Shown one piece after another: positions 12,449 to 19,658 of a stretch of DNA of 34,683 nucleotides. The stretch is from Phenylobacterium sp. Its GTDB lineage: Bacteria; Pseudomonadota; Alphaproteobacteria; Caulobacterales; Caulobacteraceae. The stretch is from NCBI RefSeq assembly GCF_016793285.1, contig NZ_JAEUMO010000208.1, positions 1 through 34,683 of the forward strand, written 5' to 3'. Every line of letters starts with the position of its first letter. Within the stretch, counting starts at the first letter, position 1. The position numbers and the translations under genes are program-made. Below the pieces are notes generated by a model. That model did not search any database, was not told the DNA's origin, and was given only the letters and a program-made list of their open reading frames with translations.

Positions 12449-13306
12449 ATGATCCGCGTCCTCGTGATGATCACCGTCGCCGGCTTCGTGCTCTCGGTGG
12501 CCAGCCTGTCCGCGGCCGTCGCCATCGGCGGTCCGGACGCCATCGCCCGCGGAAGCTGGAACATCGCCTCGGGCCACTGGGGCGACCGCTGGGACTGGGA
12601 CTGGAATGGCGACGCGCGGCACATCCGCCGCGGCGACAGCGACTGGCCCGGCGCGCCTGGCCCGGAGGCCACGCGCACCCTGGCCTGGAGCGGCGCCGAC
12701 AAGCTGGACATCGATCTCCCGGCCGACGTCCGCTACGTCCAGTCGAGCGGCCCGTCGAGCGTGGTGGTGACCGGTCCGCAGGGCGCCCTCGACCACATCG
12801 TCATCCGCGGCGACTCCATCCGCTATTCGAGCCGTCGCTACCGCCACTATCCGCGCGTCTCGATCGTGCTGACGGCGCCGAACGTCTCGGCCTTCGACGT
12901 GTCGGGCCGCAACACGCTGACGATCGAGGGCTACCGCCAGCCGCGGCTCAGCCTGGACGTCTCGGGCGAGGCCGAAGTCTCGGGGCGCGGCGAGACCGAC
13001 GAGCTCAGCGTCGACCTGTCGGGCTCGGGCGAGCTCGAACTCGGGGCGCTGAAGGCGCGCCGCGCCAACGTCGACGTTTCCGGCGCCGCCGACGCGACGC
13101 TGGCGCCGATCGACGAGGCCCGCCTGGAGATCTCGGGAGCCGGCGACGTGCGGCTGGTCACCCAGCCCAAGACCCTCGAGACCGACATCTCGGGCGCCGG
13201 CCGGGTGCGGCAGGTCGATCCGACACCGTCGCCGAGCCCTTCGCCCTCGCCGTCCGCATCGCCGTCGCCCTCCCCCAGGCCCGCTGCCGGCAAGGCAACG
13301 ACCTGA
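12449..13306 (+). CDS. Exported GIN-domain (DUF2807/DUF4097-like) beta-solenoid protein with Pro/Ser tail
   Basis: A 285-aa exported protein. A hydrophobic signal (VLVMITVAGFVLSVASLSAAVA) is followed by a Trp-rich segment (GHWGDRWDWDWNG). From about residue 75 to 260 runs a repeating beta-strand region with DVSG, LSGSGELELG, DVSGAAD, EISGAGDVRL and DISGAGRV motifs, the hallmark of GIN-type auto-transporter-adhesin head domains. The tail is a run of about nine Ser-Pro dipeptides ending in RPAAGKATT, perhaps a spacer through the wall or an anchor. ATG 12449 has GGCAGGAGG 5 nt upstream. It is the last gene of the padR operon, before a strong terminator. Role: probably an envelope surface or stress protein; no ligand can be named. 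Confidence 0.88.
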   Translation: MIRVLVMITVAGFVLSVASLSAAVAIGGPDAIARGSWNIASGHWGDRWDWDWNGDARHIRRGDSDWPGAPGPEATRTLAWSGADKLDIDLPADVRYVQSSGPSSVVVTGPQGALDHIVIRGDSIRYSSRRYRHYPRVSIVLTAPNVSAFDVSGRNTLTIEGYRQPRLSLDVSGEAEVSGRGETDELSVDLSGSGELELGALKARRANVDVSGAADATLAPIDEARLEISGAGDVRLVTQPKTLETDISGAGRVRQVDPTPSPSPSPSPSASPSPSPRPAAGKATT

Positions 13307-13325
13307 ACGGCCGACGGACCCTCCT

Positions 13326-13362
13326 GGCCCGGGTGCGCGTCGTCGCCCCGGGCCGCTTTTTT
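13326..13362 (+). terminator. Rho-independent terminator of the padR operon
   Basis: GGCCCGGG (13326-13333) pairs with CCCGGGCC (13347-13354) around a 13-nt loop, then GC and a run of six T. It lies 20 nt after the stop of the GIN-domain gene. On the opposite strand there is no T-run, so it does not serve msrB. Confidence 0.9.
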
Positions 13363-13368
13363 CCGGCG

Positions 13369-13863
13369 TCAGGCCGGGACGAACTTCAGCGCCACGCCGT
13401 TGTTGCAGTAGCGCAGGCCGGTCGGGCGCGGTCCGTCCTCGAAGATGTGGCCCTGGTGACCCAGGCACTGGGCGCAGTGATACTCGGTCCGCGCGACGCC
13501 GATCTTGTAGTCGGTCTTCGTGGCGACGGCGCCCGCGATCGCCCGGAAGAAGCTGGGCCAGCCGGTGCCGCTCTCGAACTTGGTGTCGCTCGTGAACAGG
13601 GGCAGGTCGCAGCCCAGGCAGACGAAGCGGCCCTTGCGATGTTCCTTGAGCAGCGGGCTGGTGCCGGGGCGCTCGGTGTCCTCGTGCCGCAGGACGAGGT
13701 AGCTGGCCGCCGGCAGCCTCTGGCGCCACTCGGCGTCGCTCACCTTTCGGAATGGCGAGTTGGCGTAGGCGTCCTTCGCGGCGGCAAGGCTGGAAACCGG
13801 CGCGGCGAAGGCCAGGGCGGAGGCGGCCGCGAGGAAGCCGCGGCGATCGAGGGACTTGGACAT
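13369..13863 (-). CDS. msrB: Peptide-methionine (R)-S-oxide reductase MsrB, exported by Tat
   Basis: A 164-aa MsrB that reduces the R form of methionine sulfoxide in proteins. Starting at ATG 13863, the N-terminus has a twin-arginine signal (SLDRRGFLAAASALAFAAP), so the enzyme acts in the periplasm or is membrane-anchored. The mature domain has zinc cysteines C82/C85 (CLGC) and C130/C133 (CAQC), the fold motif FESGTGWPSF, the HQGHIFEDGP segment in place of the usual HLGHVFDDGP, and the catalytic cysteine C153 in RYCNN (usually RYCIN). Overall length fits MsrB plus signal. It is separated from the GNAT gene upstream by 49 bp. A periplasmic Tat-exported MsrB is a recurrent alphaproteobacterial arrangement. 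Confidence 0.94.
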   Translation of the reverse strand: MSKSLDRRGFLAAASALAFAAPVSSLAAAKDAYANSPFRKVSDAEWRQRLPAASYLVLRHEDTERPGTSPLLKEHRKGRFVCLGCDLPLFTSDTKFESGTGWPSFFRAIAGAVATKTDYKIGVARTEYHCAQCLGHQGHIFEDGPRPTGLRYCNNGVALKFVPA

Positions 13864-13912
13864 GACCGCGATTACGCGACCTCCAGGGCCTCGGATGCAA
13901 GCCTCTGCCGCA

Positions 13913-14350
13913 TCACGGCTCCCACAGGTAGCGGACATCGGGGGCCTTCTCCTCGTTGCCCTCGCCCTCGGTGAACTCGACGGGCCGGAATCCGCGGGCT
14001 TCGTAGAAGCGGCGGGCGCGGGCGTTCTGCTGGAAGGTCCAGAGCTGCATCGGCCGCCGCGCCTCGAGGGCCCTGGCCAGAAGCGCCGGGCCGATTCCCC
14101 GCCCCTGCGCATCCGGATGGACGAAGAGGTGCCGGATCCAGCCGTCGCGCCAGCCGATGTAGCCTGCGACCTCGCCGTCGACCTCGGCCACCCAGACCTG
14201 GTGCTCGGGCATCAGGCTCCCACGGAACCACGCGACGTGCTCGTCGCGGGTATGGAGCTGCGGCAGGAACGGCAGCGAGATCTCGACGCAGTCCCAGAGG
14301 ATCCGCGACATGGCCGGCGCGTCGTCGGGCGTCGCCGGCCGCAGGATCAC
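13913..14350 (-). CDS. GNAT-family N-acetyltransferase
   Basis: A 145-aa GNAT acetyltransferase starting at GTG 14350, whose first bases overlap the argC stop codon (TGTGA). It begins VILRPATPDDAPAMSRI, the standard GNAT strand and helix. Motif A for acetyl-CoA binding is WIRHLFVHPDAQGRGIGPAL, containing the pattern Q-x-x-G-x-G/A. Motif B follows with LWTFQQNARARRFYEARGFRPVEF. The substrate is unknown; the ending EDGEGNEEKAPDVRY-like tail resembles enzymes acting on small amines or ribosomal-protein N-termini. Coupling to argC does not by itself prove a role in arginine synthesis. Confidence 0.9.
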   Translation of the reverse strand: MILRPATPDDAPAMSRILWDCVEISLPFLPQLHTRDEHVAWFRGSLMPEHQVWVAEVDGEVAGYIGWRDGWIRHLFVHPDAQGRGIGPALLARALEARRPMQLWTFQQNARARRFYEARGFRPVEFTEGEGNEEKAPDVRYLWEP

Positions 14351-15327
14351 AGGCCGGCGTCCTCGGGCAGGCCCAGCATCAGGTTCAGGCTCTGCACCGC
14401 CGCGCCGGACGCGCCCTTGCCCAGGTTGTCCAGCAGCGCCACCAGCCGCGCCTGCCTGCGGTCGGCCGAGCCGAAGACGAAGAGGCGCATCCTGTTCGTG
14501 CCGTTCAGCGACTGCGGGTCGAGGGCGGCCACGTAGCTGGCCGCCCCGGCGCGCGCCTTCTGGAGTTCGGCGCATTCGGCGCCGCCCGCCACCTCGACGA
14601 AGGTCTCGCCCGCATAGGCGGCCTCCAGGGCCACGTGCAGGTCGGCTGGCGCGGGCTGGCCGGGCAGCGCCCACAGTTGCAGCGGAACCTCGACCAGCAT
14701 GCCCTGGGCATAGCGGCCGACCGACGGCGCAAAGACCGGCGGGTGCGCGAGGCCGGCATGGATCTGCATCTCGGGCAGGTGCTTGTGCGCCAGGGTGTAG
14801 CCGTAGGCGCGGAAGGCGTCGTCCGTCCCCTCGGGAGCGGGCTGCGCCTCGAACTCGGCGATCAGGCCCTTGCCCCCGCCGGAGTAGCCGGAAATGGCGT
14901 TCACGGTCACCGGGAAGTCGGCCGGGATCAGGCCCGCCGCCACCAGCGGCCTCACCAGCCCGATGAAGCCGGTCGGATAGCAGCCCGGGTTCGAGACCCG
15001 CGTCGCGGTCCGCACCGCATCGCGCTGGCCCCTGGACATTTCCGGGAAGCCGTAGGTCCAGCCGGGCGCGGTGCGGTAGGCGGTCGAGGCGTCCACCACC
15101 TTCACCGCGTTGGACGAGATCAGCGAGACGGCCTCGCGCGAAGCGTCGTCGGGAAGGCAGAGGACCACGGCCTCGGCGGCGTTCAGCAGCTCGGCGCGGG
15201 CGTCGGCGTCCTTGCGGCGCGCCGGATCGATGGAGAGCAGCTCGATGTCGCTGCGGCCGGCCAGGCGGTCGCGGATCTGCAGGCCGGTGGTCCCGGCTTC
15301 GCCGTCGATGAAGATCGTGTGGGCCAT
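14347..15327 (-). CDS. argC: N-acetyl-gamma-glutamyl-phosphate reductase (type 2)
   Basis: A 326-aa enzyme of arginine synthesis, reducing N-acetylglutamyl-phosphate to the semialdehyde with NADPH. The short N-terminal nucleotide region reads IFIDGEAGTTGLQIRDRL, which together with the length marks the type 2 (about 310-330 aa) subgroup rather than the 350-aa type 1. The catalytic cysteine is C116 in VSNPGCYPTG. NAISGYSGGGKGLIAEFE and HKHLPEM are the conserved substrate contacts. It is on the same strand as rplM-rpsI and downstream of them, across a likely terminator, and it overlaps the GNAT gene by 4 nt. Confidence 0.96.
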   Translation of the reverse strand: MAHTIFIDGEAGTTGLQIRDRLAGRSDIELLSIDPARRKDADARAELLNAAEAVVLCLPDDASREAVSLISSNAVKVVDASTAYRTAPGWTYGFPEMSRGQRDAVRTATRVSNPGCYPTGFIGLVRPLVAAGLIPADFPVTVNAISGYSGGGKGLIAEFEAQPAPEGTDDAFRAYGYTLAHKHLPEMQIHAGLAHPPVFAPSVGRYAQGMLVEVPLQLWALPGQPAPADLHVALEAAYAGETFVEVAGGAECAELQKARAGAASYVAALDPQSLNGTNRMRLFVFGSADRRQARLVALLDNLGKGASGAAVQSLNLMLGLPEDAGL

Positions 15328-15360
15328 GATCGAATCCCTGAACGGGTCGCCGAAATGAGA

Positions 15361-15389
15361 AGGGGCGCCTCGGTTGCCCGAAGCGCCCC
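15361..15389 (-). terminator. Terminator-like hairpin between rpsI and argC
   Basis: On the minus strand GGGGCGC and GCGCCCC (15383-15389 and 15362-15368) form a 7-bp stem extended by TCGG/CCGA with one mismatch, followed by TTCTCATTTC. It lies 28 nt after the rpsI stop. The T-tract is weak, so it may reduce rather than abolish read-through into argC. Confidence 0.7.
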
Positions 15390-15416
15390 TTCCAAACGCG
15401 AGTGCTCGCGCGCGGG

Positions 15417-15905
15417 TCAGCGCTTCGAGAACTGGAAGCTGCGTCGGGCCTTGGCCTTGCCGTACTTCTTCCGCTCCACGACGCGCGGGTCGCGGGTGAG
15501 GAAGCCGTGCGGCTTCAGGACCGGGCGCAGGCCCGGCTCGTAGTAGGTCAGCGCCTTGGCGATGCCGTGGCGGATCGCGCCGGCCTGGCCGGAAAGGCCG
15601 GAGCCTTCGACCGTGACGTCGACGTCGAACTCGCCGAGCCGGCCGGCGACCTCCAGCGGCTGGGCGATCATCATGCGCAGCACCGGGCGGGCCAGGTAGA
15701 CCTCCTGGTCGCGGCCGTTGATCGTGATCTTGCCCTTGCCGGGCTTGATCCAGACGCGGGCGACGGCGTTCTTGCGCTTGCCGGTCGCGTAGCTGCGGCC
15801 CTGCGCGTCACGCTTCGGCTCGCGGACGACGGTCTCTTCCGCTTGCGTGCCCATGCCCTTGAGGGCGTCGAAGCCGGTCGCTTCGGTGGTGGTGGCTTCG
15901 CTCAT
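15417..15905 (-). CDS. rpsI: 30S ribosomal protein S9
   Basis: A 162-aa S9 with an alphaproteobacterial N-terminal extension of about 35 residues before the conserved core. The core begins [16 protein letters not shown], continues [23 protein letters not shown]-like [20 protein letters not shown], and ends with the basic tail [17 protein letters not shown] that reaches the P site. Its ATG shares bases with the rplM stop (TAATG), so translation is coupled, as in the usual rplM-rpsI operon. Nothing is missing. Confidence 0.98.
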   Translation of the reverse strand: MSEATTTEATGFDALKGMGTQAEETVVREPKRDAQGRSYATGKRKNAVARVWIKPGKGKITINGRDQEVYLARPVLRMMIAQPLEVAGRLGEFDVDVTVEGSGLSGQAGAIRHGIAKALTYYEPGLRPVLKPHGFLTRDPRVVERKKYGKAKARRSFQFSKR

Positions 15906-16381
15906 TACGCGCTCCGCACGTTCTTGGCGTTCAGGTCGGCGAACGCGATGGTCTCGGGGTTCTGCGCGGCGTGCGGATGCTCACCGGAGTTGTAGATGCG
16001 CAGGTGCGTCATCTGCTTGCGGGCCAGCGGGCTTTCCTTGGGCAGCATCCGCTCGACGGCCTTCTGCAGGACGCGCTCGGGGTACTTGCCGCCCAGGATC
16101 TGCGCCGGGGTCCGCTGCTTCACGCCGCCCGGGTGGCCGGTGTGCCAGTAGTAGACCTCGTCGGTGGCCTTCTTGCCCGTGAACTTCACCTTGTCGGCGT
16201 TCACGACGACGACGAAGTCGCCGCAATCCACGTGGGGGGTATAGTCAGCGCGATGCTTGCCGCGAAGACGCATGGCGATGAACGAGGCGAGGCGGCCGAC
16301 CACGGCGTTCTCGGCATCGACAACGATCCACTTCTTCTCGACCTCGGCGGGCTTCAGCGAAGCCGTGGTGCTCTTCAGCAT
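15905..16381 (-). CDS. rplM: 50S ribosomal protein L13
   Basis: A 158-aa L13, one of the early assembly proteins of the large subunit. Features include [28 protein letters not shown], the [21 protein letters not shown] core, [10 protein letters not shown], and [23 protein letters not shown]. The reading frame extends upstream to 16444, but L13 alignments place the start at ATG 16381 ([14 protein letters not shown]). It is the first gene of the rplM-rpsI operon, behind a promoter at 16442-16470. A leader of about 50 nt could host the autoregulation known for L13 in other bacteria. Confidence 0.97.
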   Translation of the reverse strand: MLKSTTASLKPAEVEKKWIVVDAENAVVGRLASFIAMRLRGKHRADYTPHVDCGDFVVVVNADKVKFTGKKATDEVYYWHTGHPGGVKQRTPAQILGGKYPERVLQKAVERMLPKESPLARKQMTHLRIYNSGEHPHAAQNPETIAFADLNAKNVRSA

Positions 16382-16441
16382 GAGGGACGATCCAATAGAA
16401 CCTAGCGGGTTCGCTGGACGCGCCCCCGACGTGAGGGCCGG

Positions 16442-16470
16442 CATATGCCGAATGGACGCCGCGAAGTCAA
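16442..16470 (-). promoter_or_regulatory. Probable promoter of rplM-rpsI
   Basis: Minus-strand -35 TTGACT (16465-16470) and -10 CATATG (16442-16447) are separated by 17 nt. The -35 matches the Caulobacter housekeeping TTGAC well; the -10 is moderate. The implied start would give a leader of about 50 nt before ATG 16381. Confidence 0.55.
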
Positions 16471-16527
16471 CCGCGGCAATGCCGCTTCGAAATGTCTAGT
16501 GATCGGAATTCATTATAGATTTTGAAT

Positions 16528-16571
16528 GAGGTATTATTTTACCTCGACTTTCTCCAGGGCGGACGCCGCCC
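16528..16571. other. Two hairpins between ctaA and rplM
   Basis: GAGGTA-TTATTT-TACCTC (16528-16545) and GGGCGG-ACG-CCGCCC (16557-16571) are perfect 6-bp stems in tandem directly after the ctaA stop on the minus strand. Neither is followed by a good T-tract, but the GC stem followed by the AT-rich stem would slow polymerase. The DNA from 16495 to 16545 is strikingly AT-rich for this genome. Confidence 0.45.
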
Positions 16572-16585
16572 CGCGGCCCACTTCG

Positions 16586-17617
16586 TCAGATGCGGCGCAC
16601 CCGCCAGGCGAAGGCGACGGCCAGGGTCAGGACCGCCGCCGCGACCAACTGGTGGGCGATGGACAGGCCCAGCGGCGCCCGGGCCATCAGGGTCGCGATG
16701 CCCAGCAGCGCCTGGGTCACGACCGCGCCGGCTACGCCCACGGCCAGCAGCTTCGAGGTGCGCGCCAGGTACGTCGAGCGCCACGCCGCGACGCCGAGCG
16801 CAACCGCGGCGGCGGTGAGCAGGTAGGCCACCAGCCGGTGATGCAGTTGCACCGCGCCCTGGCTGTGCGCCAGGGTCGCCCAGAGGCCCGCGCCCGCATA
16901 GTCGTCGGGCAGCAGCCGGCCGTTCATGAGCGGCCAGTCGTTGTAGACCAGCCCGGCGTCGTTGCCGGCGACCAGGGCGCCCAGCAGGATCTGCAGATAG
17001 ACGAGGCCGAGCAGCCAGAGCGCGCGGCGGCCCCACGGGCTGGGCAGCGTCTGGCGCGCCGCGCCCGCCCAGCAGTCGAAGGCCGTCCAGAACAGCGCGC
17101 CCAGCAGCGCGAACGCCAGCCCCAGATGGACCATCAGCCGCTCGGGCGCGACCGAGACCCGCTGCGACAGTCCGCTCGCCACCATCCACCAGCCCACGGC
17201 CCCCTGCGCCGCGCCGAGGGCGAAGATCACGCCGAGGCGCAGGAACAGCCGCCGCGGCAACTCCCGGCGGATCGCGAAGACGACGAACGGCGCGAAGAAC
17301 ACCACGGCGATGATCCGTCCCAGGAAGCGGTGGGACCACTCCCACCAGTAGATGGTCTTGAAGTCGGCGAGGCTCATGCCGGCGTTCAGTTGGGCGTACT
17401 GCGGAATCTGCCTGTAGCGGGCGAACTCGGCCTGCCAGTCGGCGACGCTGAGCGGCGGGATCGCACCCGTCACCGGCTTCCACTGGGTGATGGACAGGCC
17501 GGAGTCGGTCAGCCGCGTCGCGCCGCCCAGGACGATCATGCCCATCACCAGGGCGGCCACGACGAAGAGCCAGATGGCCACGGGCTTGGAGCGGTCGGAA
17601 CTCAGGAACGAGATCAT
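16586..17617 (-). CDS. ctaA: Haem A synthase CtaA (COX15 type)
   Basis: A 343-aa membrane enzyme that oxidises haem O to haem A for cytochrome aa3 oxidase. It has eight predicted helices in two related four-helix halves. The first half carries [12 protein letters not shown] and the haem-ligand motif [11 protein letters not shown], then [11 protein letters not shown]. The second half has [24 protein letters not shown] and the ligands in [12 protein letters not shown] and SIAHQLVAA. The WxxM/YNDWP features and lack of the Bacillus cysteine pair place it in the alphaproteobacterial/mitochondrial COX15 group. It is divergent from DUF2842 across 94 bp and followed on its strand by rplM. Confidence 0.97.
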   Translation of the reverse strand: MISFLSSDRSKPVAIWLFVVAALVMGMIVLGGATRLTDSGLSITQWKPVTGAIPPLSVADWQAEFARYRQIPQYAQLNAGMSLADFKTIYWWEWSHRFLGRIIAVVFFAPFVVFAIRRELPRRLFLRLGVIFALGAAQGAVGWWMVASGLSQRVSVAPERLMVHLGLAFALLGALFWTAFDCWAGAARQTLPSPWGRRALWLLGLVYLQILLGALVAGNDAGLVYNDWPLMNGRLLPDDYAGAGLWATLAHSQGAVQLHHRLVAYLLTAAAVALGVAAWRSTYLARTSKLLAVGVAGAVVTQALLGIATLMARAPLGLSIAHQLVAAAVLTLAVAFAWRVRRI

Positions 17618-17711
17618 GGCGTTTGGGGGGACGCGGACTTTTCTCGATTGCGCTTGGGCCGGACCCTTTAGCGGGCTTACGCGTCCGCGGCGAGCGCTCT
17701 ATGACGCAGCC

Positions 17712-17909
17712 ATGTCACCGCGCCTGCGCAAGTTCATCGGCATGATCGCGATCCTCGCGTTCTGCGGCCTCTATGTCGTCGTGGTCGTGAGCGTCGGCGA
17801 CCACATCCCCGACCACTGGGCCGCCCGCCTCGCGTACTACGGTGTCGCGGGCACAGTCTGGGGCGTCCCGCTGTTCCCGCTGATCCGGTGGATGAACCGG
17901 GAGCCGTGA
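17712..17909 (+). CDS. DUF2842 small membrane protein
   Basis: A 65-aa protein with a basic start (MSPRLRKFIGM) and two hydrophobic helices: ILAFCGLYVVVVVSVGDHIPDHW, and LAYYGVAGTVWGVPLFPLIRWM. The pattern RK-x-x-G, the first helix with Y-VV, and GxxWxxPLxPLIxWM are diagnostic for DUF2842, found in alphaproteobacteria. The function is unknown; it is usually found close to ctaA, as here, where the two genes diverge. ATG 17712 is the only sensible start. Confidence 0.88.
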   Translation: MSPRLRKFIGMIAILAFCGLYVVVVVSVGDHIPDHWAARLAYYGVAGTVWGVPLFPLIRWMNREP

Positions 17910-17916
17910 TTGGGCC

Positions 17917-17944
17917 TTGCCCTAGCTGCCGCTTCCGCTAGAAG
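17917..17944 (+). promoter_or_regulatory. Probable promoter of tRNA-Pro
   Basis: -35 TTGCCC (17917-17922) and -10 TAGAAG (17939-17944, within GCTAGAAG) are 16 nt apart and end 23 nt before the tRNA. The -10 context matches the Caulobacter housekeeping form GCTA-x-A-A/T. Confidence 0.5.
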
Positions 17945-17967
17945 ACGCCCCTCGCCGCCTGGCCCTT

Positions 17968-18044
<77 letters not shown>

Positions 18045-18074
18045 GCGGCCGGCGGCGAGATTTCCCCTTCCCTG

Positions 18075-18743
18075 TCAGAGCGCCGCCGCACGGCGTCGCG
18101 TGCGCAGCATTGCGCCCGTCGCGCCAAAGCCGAGGATCATCAGCGCCCAGGTTCCGGGTTCGGGAACGACGCCGGAGATGCGGAACGCGGAGCCTGGCGC
18201 GCCGGGAGCCGGATGATAGGCGCCGGGCGGGCCGATGGCCTCCTGCAACGGCCGCGGCACGAAGTAGGGCATGAAGCCGAACAGGGTGTCCTCGGGCAGC
18301 ACCTCGAAGCCGACCCAGTAGGCGCCGGGCCCGACGCGCCAACTGATGACGTTCGTCCCGATGTAGCCGTTGCCCGGCCCGCCGTCGGACAGTCCCACGG
18401 TGTAGAGCTGGGCCCCCGGGACCCAGTGGTTCGGTCCGGGACCGTCCTCGTAGAGCGTGATGTGGTAGGTGGTGGGGCCGGCGTTGAAGCGGCCCACCCA
18501 ACCCTCGATGCTGGTGATCGAAAGCTCCTGGTCCACGACGAACCGGGCCGCGATGGACTGCGAGCCGAAGCCCGGGATCGCGTTGGCGTTCAGCAGCGTG
18601 TAGCCGCCGTTGACCTGGGTCGGGTCGCCGGTGTCGACGACCACGACGGTCCCGGCCTGGGCCGGCGCGGACGCGAGGGTGAAGGCGGCCGCGAGACCCG
18701 CGAACGGCGCGGCGCAATGCGTCCATAGGTTGGTGTTTCGCAC
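18075..18743 (-). CDS. PEP-CTERM sorting-domain exported protein
   Basis: A 222-aa exported protein. The GTG at 18743 has GAGGGG about 6 nt upstream; an open frame reaches back to 18785 without better support. The signal peptide is FAGLAAAFTLASAPAQA. The mature part is a beta-rich domain with many Gly, Asn and aromatic residues (RFVVDQELSITSIEGWVG, TYHITLYEDGPGPNHW, AYWVGFEVLPEDT). The tail has the PEP-CTERM signature VPEPGTWALMILGFGATGAML followed by a basic RTRRR, the variant common in Caulobacterales and sphingomonads. Such tails are recognised by an exosortase-like system; none is in this window. The domain resembles DUF-type proteins tied to exopolysaccharide producers. Function unknown. 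Confidence 0.87.
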   Translation of the reverse strand: MRNTNLWTHCAAPFAGLAAAFTLASAPAQAGTVVVVDTGDPTQVNGGYTLLNANAIPGFGSQSIAARFVVDQELSITSIEGWVGRFNAGPTTYHITLYEDGPGPNHWVPGAQLYTVGLSDGGPGNGYIGTNVISWRVGPGAYWVGFEVLPEDTLFGFMPYFVPRPLQEAIGPPGAYHPAPGAPGSAFRISGVVPEPGTWALMILGFGATGAMLRTRRRAAAL

Positions 18744-18835
18744 GGGAGCCCCTCTGTTTGACCAGGAGACGCTGCCACGCGGCAACCGACGCGGGTATCG
18801 GACGGAAGTCCTAGGACCAAAGTCGTAGGGCGGCG

Positions 18836-19237
18836 CTACTTCTTCAGCAGGCCGTCGAGGCGGGCCTTGATGGTCTCCAGGTCGTGGAGCGCCTCGAGCA
18901 GACCGCCCCGGTCGCCGACCGGCTTTGCGGCCGCCATGGGCTTCTCGACGGGTGCGCCCACCGCCACGCCTTCGCCCGCCGCGACCAGGCGCTTCAGGCC
19001 CTGCTCGCGCTGGAGTTTCTGGACGCCCTTGATGGTGTAGCCCTCGTCGTGCAGCAGGCGGCGCACGCCGCGCAGCACCGCGATGTCGGAGGGCCGATAG
19101 AACCGCCGCCCGCCGGCCCGCTTCATGGGCTTGATGAAGCTGAACCTGGTCTCCCAGAACCGGAGCACGTGCTGGGGCACGTCGAGTTCGTCCGCCGCTT
19201 CGGAAATCGTCCTGAAGGCGTCGGGCCCCTTGGCCAC
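18836..19237 (-). CDS. MerR-family transcriptional regulator
   Basis: A 133-aa MerR-type regulator. The N-terminal winged helix reads FRTISEAADELDVPQHVLRFWETRFSFIKPMKRAGGRRFYRPSDIAVLRGVRRLLHDEGYTIKGVQK, with the RFWE and GRRxY elements of the family. The C-terminal half has no metal-binding cysteines and ends in a leucine-rich helix, LLEALHDLETIKARLDGLLKK. It therefore belongs to the non-metal group that follows ihfA in many alphaproteobacteria. It starts 16 nt after the ihfA stop on the same strand, so it is probably the last gene of the plsX operon. Target unknown. Confidence 0.92.
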   Translation of the reverse strand: MAKGPDAFRTISEAADELDVPQHVLRFWETRFSFIKPMKRAGGRRFYRPSDIAVLRGVRRLLHDEGYTIKGVQKLQREQGLKRLVAAGEGVAVGAPVEKPMAAAKPVGDRGGLLEALHDLETIKARLDGLLKK

Positions 19238-19253
19238 TGCGGTTACGCGGTCC

Positions 19254-19556
19254 TCACCGCGACAGGGCCCGGTCGACGCGGGCCTTCATCACCTGGCTGG
19301 CGCGGAAACCGATCACGCGACGCGGATCGATGGCGGCGGGCTCGCCGGTCTTCGGGTTGCGCCCCATCCGGGCGCGCTTGGCGCGCACCTGGAAGACGCC
19401 GAAGCCGCTCAGCTTGACCTGTTCGCCGCGCTCCAGGGCCTGGCACATCAGCTCGAGCACCCGCTCGACCAGTTCGGAGCAATCCTGGCGCGTGAGGCCG
19501 ACCTGTTCGTGGACCGCCTCGCAGAGGTCGGCCCGTGTCACTGTCGCCCCCTTCAT
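19254..19556 (-). CDS. ihfA: Integration host factor alpha subunit IhfA
   Basis: A 100-aa DNA-bending protein that pairs with IhfB in replication, recombination and sigma-54 transcription. It has the HU/IHF signature GFGVFQVRAKRARMGRNPKTGE with the DNA-intercalating proline region, then RVIGFRASQVMKARV. I chose ATG 19556 (MKGATVTRADLCEAVHE), which aligns with the E. coli start and the Caulobacter homologues; the frame also allows ATG 19589 (12 residues earlier) and 19613. No candidate has a strong ribosome site. It sits between fabH and merR in the conserved plsX-fabH-ihfA-merR order. Confidence 0.94.
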   Translation of the reverse strand: MKGATVTRADLCEAVHEQVGLTRQDCSELVERVLELMCQALERGEQVKLSGFGVFQVRAKRARMGRNPKTGEPAAIDPRRVIGFRASQVMKARVDRALSR

Positions 19557-19658
19557 GATCGCCTGTGTCCCCACCGCCACGTCGTTCATGTGTCTTGATT
19601 GTCCTATCGCCACAACGACTTCAAGTCACGCTTTCCAGCTTGGACGCAAGAAGCCGCC

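Noticed and set aside
16512..16517. Perfect TATAAT (minus strand) as a second rplM promoter
   Set aside because: No acceptable -35 lies 16-18 nt upstream; likely part of the AT-rich island.
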